9,345 bases of DNA from an uncultured Mycoplasmatota bacterium (GTDB lineage Bacteria; Bacillota_I; Bacilli_A; RF39; UBA660): contig USDC01000018.1 of the NCBI GenBank assembly GCA_900553435.1, forward strand, positions 1-9,345, read 5' to 3'. This document shows, one piece after another, positions 6,815 through 9,345 of the stretch. Every line of letters starts with the position of its first letter. The first letter of the stretch is position 1. The position numbers and the translations under genes were made by a program. Under the pieces are notes generated by a model. That model had not been told where the DNA came from. It searched no databases and worked only from the letters and a program-made list of their open reading frames with translations.

Positions 6815-7504
6815 TTAACACAAATTCATTAATTTTTCAAGGTGACTGATAACTTTTTTTTCAATTCTAGAAATGTAAGACTGTGATATACCTAAAATAT
6901 CTGCGACTTCTTTTTGTGTATATTCTTTAGTGTTTCTAAGTCCATATCTCATTGTTATTATTTTTTTATCCCTTTCATTTAATTTATCTATTTCTCTAAG
7001 TAGTATTTTCTTATCTAATTTATTTTCATATTCCTTACTTACTATATCACCCTCTGTTCCTAATATATCTTCTAAATGTAAATTATTTCCCTCGCTATCT
7101 AAATTAATTGTATCCTCAAAACTTACCTCTGCTTTTTTTCTTTTGTTTTTTCTTAGAAACATAAGTATTTCATTATCTATACATCTACTAGCATAAGTAG
7201 CAAGCTTTATATTTTTATCTAATTTATATGTATTTACTCCTTTAATAAGTCCAATAGTTCCTATACTAACTAAGTCTTCTAAATCATAACTTGTAGTATC
7301 ATATTTTTTAGCAAGAAAAACAACTAATCTTAAGTTATGTTCAATGAGTTTGTTTTTAGCTTCTATGTTTCCTTCATTAGAAAGTTTAACTAAAGCTTCT
7401 TCCTCTTCTCTTTTAAGAGGAGGAGGAAGTATATCACTAGCTCCTACATAAAATATATTATTTCTTTTAAATAGCTTACTTAATAATTTTCTTAATATCC
7501 TCAT
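6815..7504 (-). CDS. sigE: RNA polymerase sigma-E factor precursor (pro-sigma-E, mother cell)
   Basis: This is a 229-residue sigma-70 family protein that directs early mother-cell transcription in sporulation; the B. subtilis protein is 239. It keeps an N-terminal pro-sequence: a basic, amphipathic stretch rich in Lys, Arg and Leu (residues 1-17) followed by FYVGASDILPPPL, which aligns with the B. subtilis processing region (YYIGGSEALPPPL). The implied pro-sequence is about 18 residues, shorter than the 27 of B. subtilis. Region 2 shows EDLVSIGTIGLIKGVNTY and IKLATYASRCIDNEILMFLR; region 4 ends with a helix-turn-helix (ADILGISQSYISRIEK). The ATG immediately follows the spoIIGA stop codon (TAA-ATG), with its GGAGGG site inside the end of spoIIGA. 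All sigma regions look intact. The expected protease partner just upstream is truncated. Confidence 0.95.
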   Translation of the reverse strand: MRILRKLLSKLFKRNNIFYVGASDILPPPLKREEEEALVKLSNEGNIEAKNKLIEHNLRLVVFLAKKYDTTSYDLEDLVSIGTIGLIKGVNTYKLDKNIKLATYASRCIDNEILMFLRKNKRKKAEVSFEDTINLDSEGNNLHLEDILGTEGDIVSKEYENKLDKKILLREIDKLNERDKKIITMRYGLRNTKEYTQKEVADILGISQSYISRIEKKVISHLEKLMNLC

Positions 7505-7897
7505 TTATTTTCCCTCCAATATCATATTATTTAAGATACAGTTTATACCATCCATTTTATAGTTTGTATCATTATAAGCAACAACAACATTTTTTCTTAT
7601 TCCTACTCCCTCTATATAAACCTTTAAAGGACTAACACACTTTAAAAGCCCATGAGAATCTATTGTATCATAAGGCACTAACATATATGGGTTATCTCTT
7701 ATATAATTTCTTAATATTTTTGAATTAAGCAATATTACATTTTTCTTTGTATAAGGTGTAGTTAAAACATTTGCTGTATCTAAATATGCAGAAGCATCTA
7801 TTATTACTCCTTTTTTTAAAAATATTTTAACTTTATAAGTAAGTGAATAATGCCTTTTTAGTTCTTTAGCTTGTTTTATATAAATATATAAAATTAT
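7505..7897 (-). pseudogene. spoIIGA: Truncated spoIIGA: protease half only, no membrane domain or start
   Basis: SpoIIGA is the membrane aspartic protease that matures pro-sigma-E after a SpoIIR signal; in B. subtilis it is about 309 residues with a multi-pass membrane N-terminal half. This frame is open for 130 codons after a TGA at 7900-7898. It encodes LYIYIKQAKELKRHYSLTYK (resembling the end of the last membrane helix and the linker), then the active-site region AYLDTANVLTTPYTKK (catalytic Asp codon 7780-7778; the usual D-S/T-G-N reads D-T-A-N), and C-terminal matches including LVPYDTID, KVYIEGVGI and the DGINCILNN end. No ATG or GTG lies upstream of the catalytic Asp; the only TTG (7732) lies after it. 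The membrane half is absent, its place taken by the 3' end of the radical-SAM gene. A pseudogene is most likely; a rare ATT start or an assembly join are alternatives. Confidence 0.75.
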
Positions 7898-7904
7898 TCA
7901 TCAA
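7875..7904 (-). promoter_or_regulatory. Weak candidate promoter for the spoIIGA remnant and sigE
   Basis: At the end of the radical-SAM gene, TTGATG (7904-7899) and TATAAA (7880-7875) are separated by 18 bases on the minus strand. It could drive sigE now that the normal spoIIGA promoter region is missing. No Spo0A box (TGTCGAA-like) is visible nearby. In such AT-rich DNA a match of this quality can occur by chance. Confidence 0.25.
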
Positions 7905-9108
7905 ATAAACTTAGTTGTTTACTTTTTAATACTTTTTCTAATTTTTCTTCTAAAATTAAATTTTTACTAATAAAACTTTTCTTAAAAAAAGAAATATCCA
8001 TAAAATATTTACCATTACAAGTTATAAAATATTTAGCTCGTTTAATTACTACACCTATTTTCTTTAAATCGTCAAACTCTAAATTAAAATATTTTCTAGA
8101 AGAAATTATCCTTTTAGCAGAAGTAACACCAATACCAGGTATTTTTAAAAGTTCATAATAACTTATCTTATTTATTTCCTTAGGATATTCTTCTAAATGT
8201 CTAAGTGCATAATCAGCTTTCGGGTCAAGTAAAATATTAAAATTCGGATTATTCTCATCTAATAAATCACTAACTTTAAAATTATAAAAACGAATTAAAA
8301 AATCAGCTTGATAAAGTCTATTTTCTCTAAGTAAAGGAGGAGTGATTAAACTAGGTAAAGCTTTATCTTTATTAACTGGAACATAAGCAGAATAATAAAC
8401 TCTTTTAAGTTTATAATTTTTATACATCTCCTCACTACTTTTCATTATATCTAAATCAGTTTCCTTAGTAGCTCCAATAATCATTTGTGTACTACTTCCA
8501 GCTGGTACAAAGTTTTTATTTTTATTTTTGCTTACTAAATCCATAATATTATTAACATCACTAATATTTTTATTAGGTGCGAGTAATTTTAACCCACTAT
8601 TGGTAGGAAGTTCAACATTGGCACTCATTCTATCTACTAAACTACCAAGTTTTTTTATCAAATAATGGCTTGCTCCAGGAATTGCTTTAGCATGCACATA
8701 TCCATTAAAATGATATTTGTTTCTAAGTAAACTTACGCATTCTATTAACTTTTCCATAGTATAATCAGGATTTTTTATAATACCAGAACTTAAAAACAAA
8801 CCTTCAATATAATTTCTTCTATAAAAATTAATTGTTAATTCACATACTTCTTCTGGTGTAAACATAGCTCTTTTAATATTATTACTTCTCCTATTTATAC
8901 AATACTTACAATCATAAATACAACAATTAGTAAAAAGAATCTTAAGTAAAGAAATACACCTGCCATCTAATGAAAAAGAATGACATATTCCACTAAAAGC
9001 CGCATTACCTATCCCATCATTATTTTTTCTTTTACTTCCGCTTGAAGAACAACTAGCATCATACTTCGCAGCATCTGCAAGCACAGAAAGTTTCTCTTTT
9101 AAATCCAT
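7894..9108 (-). CDS. Putative DNA modification/repair radical SAM protein
   Basis: This 404-residue protein matches the family described as putative DNA modification/repair radical SAM protein (TIGR03916-type, distantly related to spore photoproduct lyase). Its substrate is unknown. The N-terminus has the family signature KLSVLADAAKYDASCSSSGS. The radical-SAM iron-sulfur motif C-x3-C-x2-C is C63, C67, C70 (CIYDCKYC). The C-terminal part carries a helix-hairpin-helix DNA-binding motif (about 319-345, LLKIPGIGVTSAKRII), and the protein ends in QLSLFDE. Length fits the family, so the gene looks complete. I place the start at ATG 9108-9106, after a GGTGAT site; the longer frame to 9159 would run through the promoter and operator and adds an unrelated hydrophobic stretch. 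The usual partner, a DUF4130/uracil-DNA-glycosylase-like protein, is not in this window. The stop codon abuts the spoIIGA remnant, so read-through into sigE is likely. Confidence 0.88.
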   Translation of the reverse strand: MDLKEKLSVLADAAKYDASCSSSGSKRKNNDGIGNAAFSGICHSFSLDGRCISLLKILFTNCCIYDCKYCINRRSNNIKRAMFTPEEVCELTINFYRRNYIEGLFLSSGIIKNPDYTMEKLIECVSLLRNKYHFNGYVHAKAIPGASHYLIKKLGSLVDRMSANVELPTNSGLKLLAPNKNISDVNNIMDLVSKNKNKNFVPAGSSTQMIIGATKETDLDIMKSSEEMYKNYKLKRVYYSAYVPVNKDKALPSLITPPLLRENRLYQADFLIRFYNFKVSDLLDENNPNFNILLDPKADYALRHLEEYPKEINKISYYELLKIPGIGVTSAKRIISSRKYFNLEFDDLKKIGVVIKRAKYFITCNGKYFMDISFFKKSFISKNLILEEKLEKVLKSKQLSLFDE

Positions 9109-9124
9109 AAATATCACCAATTTA

Positions 9125-9153
9125 ATTATATAATAAAAAACATAAAAATGCAC
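9125..9153 (-). promoter_or_regulatory. Candidate promoter of the radical-SAM gene
   Basis: A perfect TATAAT lies on the minus strand at 9130-9125, 16 bases upstream of the chosen ATG. The hexamer 17 bases further upstream (GTGCAT, 9153-9148) is a poor -35, so the promoter may be weak or need help. It overlaps the edge of the LexA-like palindrome. Confidence 0.45.
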
Positions 9154-9166
9154 GAACATTTGTTTT
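9153..9166. promoter_or_regulatory. LexA (SOS) box-like palindrome
   Basis: CGAACATTTGTTTT matches 12 of 14 positions of the Bacillota LexA operator CGAACRNRYGTTYC: the left half-site CGAAC is perfect, while the right half-site departs at its last base. It sits at the -35 region of the radical-SAM promoter, where a repressor would block transcription. Operator function is inferred from sequence and from the repair annotation of the gene. Confidence 0.45.
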
Positions 9167-9215
9167 GTTTTTGCTGGTAATTTATGAGAAAATAAAACAC
9201 ATTTTATTATTTATA

Positions 9216-9224
9216 TGTTAAAAT
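9216..9224 (+). promoter_or_regulatory. Candidate extended -10 promoter of the sugar kinase gene
   Basis: TG-T-TAAAAT (9216-9224) is an extended -10 element 18 bases upstream of the plus-strand ATG. No good -35 is visible at the right distance. A TAGGTGATA ribosome binding site follows (9232-9240). Confidence 0.35.
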
Positions 9225-9242
9225 ATTTAAGTAGGTGATAAT

Positions 9243-9345
9243 ATGAGAGTGGTAAGTATAGGTGATTTAGTAACTGATTTCTATTATAAAGATAATAAAC
9301 TATTAGGAGTAAACGGAGGAATGACTTCGCATAATATAATAGCCA
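9243..9345 (+). CDS. PfkB-family carbohydrate kinase, 5' end only
   Basis: The first 34 codons are present, and the gene runs off the right edge. The peptide starts MRVVSIGDLVTDFYYKDNKL and continues to V-N-G-G-M-T-S-H-N-I-I-A. The opening V-x-S-I-G-D-x-V-x-D strand and the Gly-Gly-x-x-x-x-N segment about 25 residues in match the N-terminus of ribokinase/PfkB-family kinases, where this region contributes to sugar binding. The family phosphorylates sugars, sugar derivatives or nucleosides with ATP; the substrate cannot be told from this fragment. The ATG is preceded by a GGTGAT ribosome binding site. It is transcribed divergently from the radical-SAM gene, and there is no evidence of a functional link. 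Confidence 0.72.
   Translation, partial: MRVVSIGDLVTDFYYKDNKLLGVNGGMTSHNIIA

Noticed and set aside
6930..7196. Plus-strand open frame opposite sigE
   Set aside because: Antisense to an unambiguous sigma-E gene.
7505..7732. TTG at 7732 as the true start of a small 75-residue protein
   Set aside because: It lies inside the conserved SpoIIGA protease domain after the catalytic Asp, and homology continues upstream in the same frame.
9109..9159. N-terminal extension of the radical-SAM protein (hydrophobic leader)
   Set aside because: It overlaps the TATAAT and the operator-like site, lacks a ribosome binding site, and the family normally starts near MDLKEKL.
7860..9242. Search for a Spo0A box controlling sigE
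   Set aside because: No convincing TGTCGAA or its complement upstream of the spoIIGA remnant or in the divergent region.

Overview
The window is AT-rich DNA from a low-GC Bacillota, probably an uncultured, possibly gut-associated Bacilli or Clostridia lineage. The evidence is two endospore sigma factors (sigma-E and sigma-G) beside a SpoIIGA remnant, strong Bacillota-type Shine-Dalgarno sites, and tryptophan read as UGG under the standard bacterial code. Apart from one gene fragment at the right edge, all genes are on the minus strand, so the text follows transcription from right to left. There is no gap over 300 bases without a gene, and I see no RNA genes, CRISPR arrays or insertion sequences.

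Right end: a PfkB-type sugar kinase gene starts on the plus strand at 9243 and runs off the window. Diverging from it is a radical-SAM putative DNA modification/repair gene (7894-9108). The 134-base space between them holds a sigma-A type -10 for each side and a LexA-box-like palindrome at 9153-9166.

Sporulation locus: directly after the radical-SAM stop codon comes the protease half of spoIIGA, without its membrane half and without a credible start codon. It abuts an apparently intact sigE (pro-sigma-E). In many spore formers sigE is followed at once by sigG. Here the two are about 5.6 kb apart, separated by a three-gene cassette with its own sigma-A-like promoter (TTGGAA-N17-TATAAT). The cassette encodes a 553-residue membrane-anchored protein rich in Cys, Tyr and Trp with degenerate repeats, a 1188-residue coiled-coil protein with one internal membrane segment, and a small acidic DUF1292-like protein. 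Stop codons and ribosome binding sites overlap at both junctions between consecutive cassette genes. After it come sigG, preceded by a near-consensus sigma-G promoter, then ylmC/ymxH (PRC-barrel) and the 5' end of lspA.

Most interesting points: (1) the two large membrane proteins between sigE and sigG, which share a Leu-basic-Ser-Cys-x-Ser motif just outside the membrane and may form an undescribed envelope system; (2) loss of the SpoIIGA membrane half while sigma-E keeps its pro-sequence; (3) a possible SOS operator upstream of the repair gene. Functions of the cassette proteins are unknown; anything beyond topology and composition is inference.
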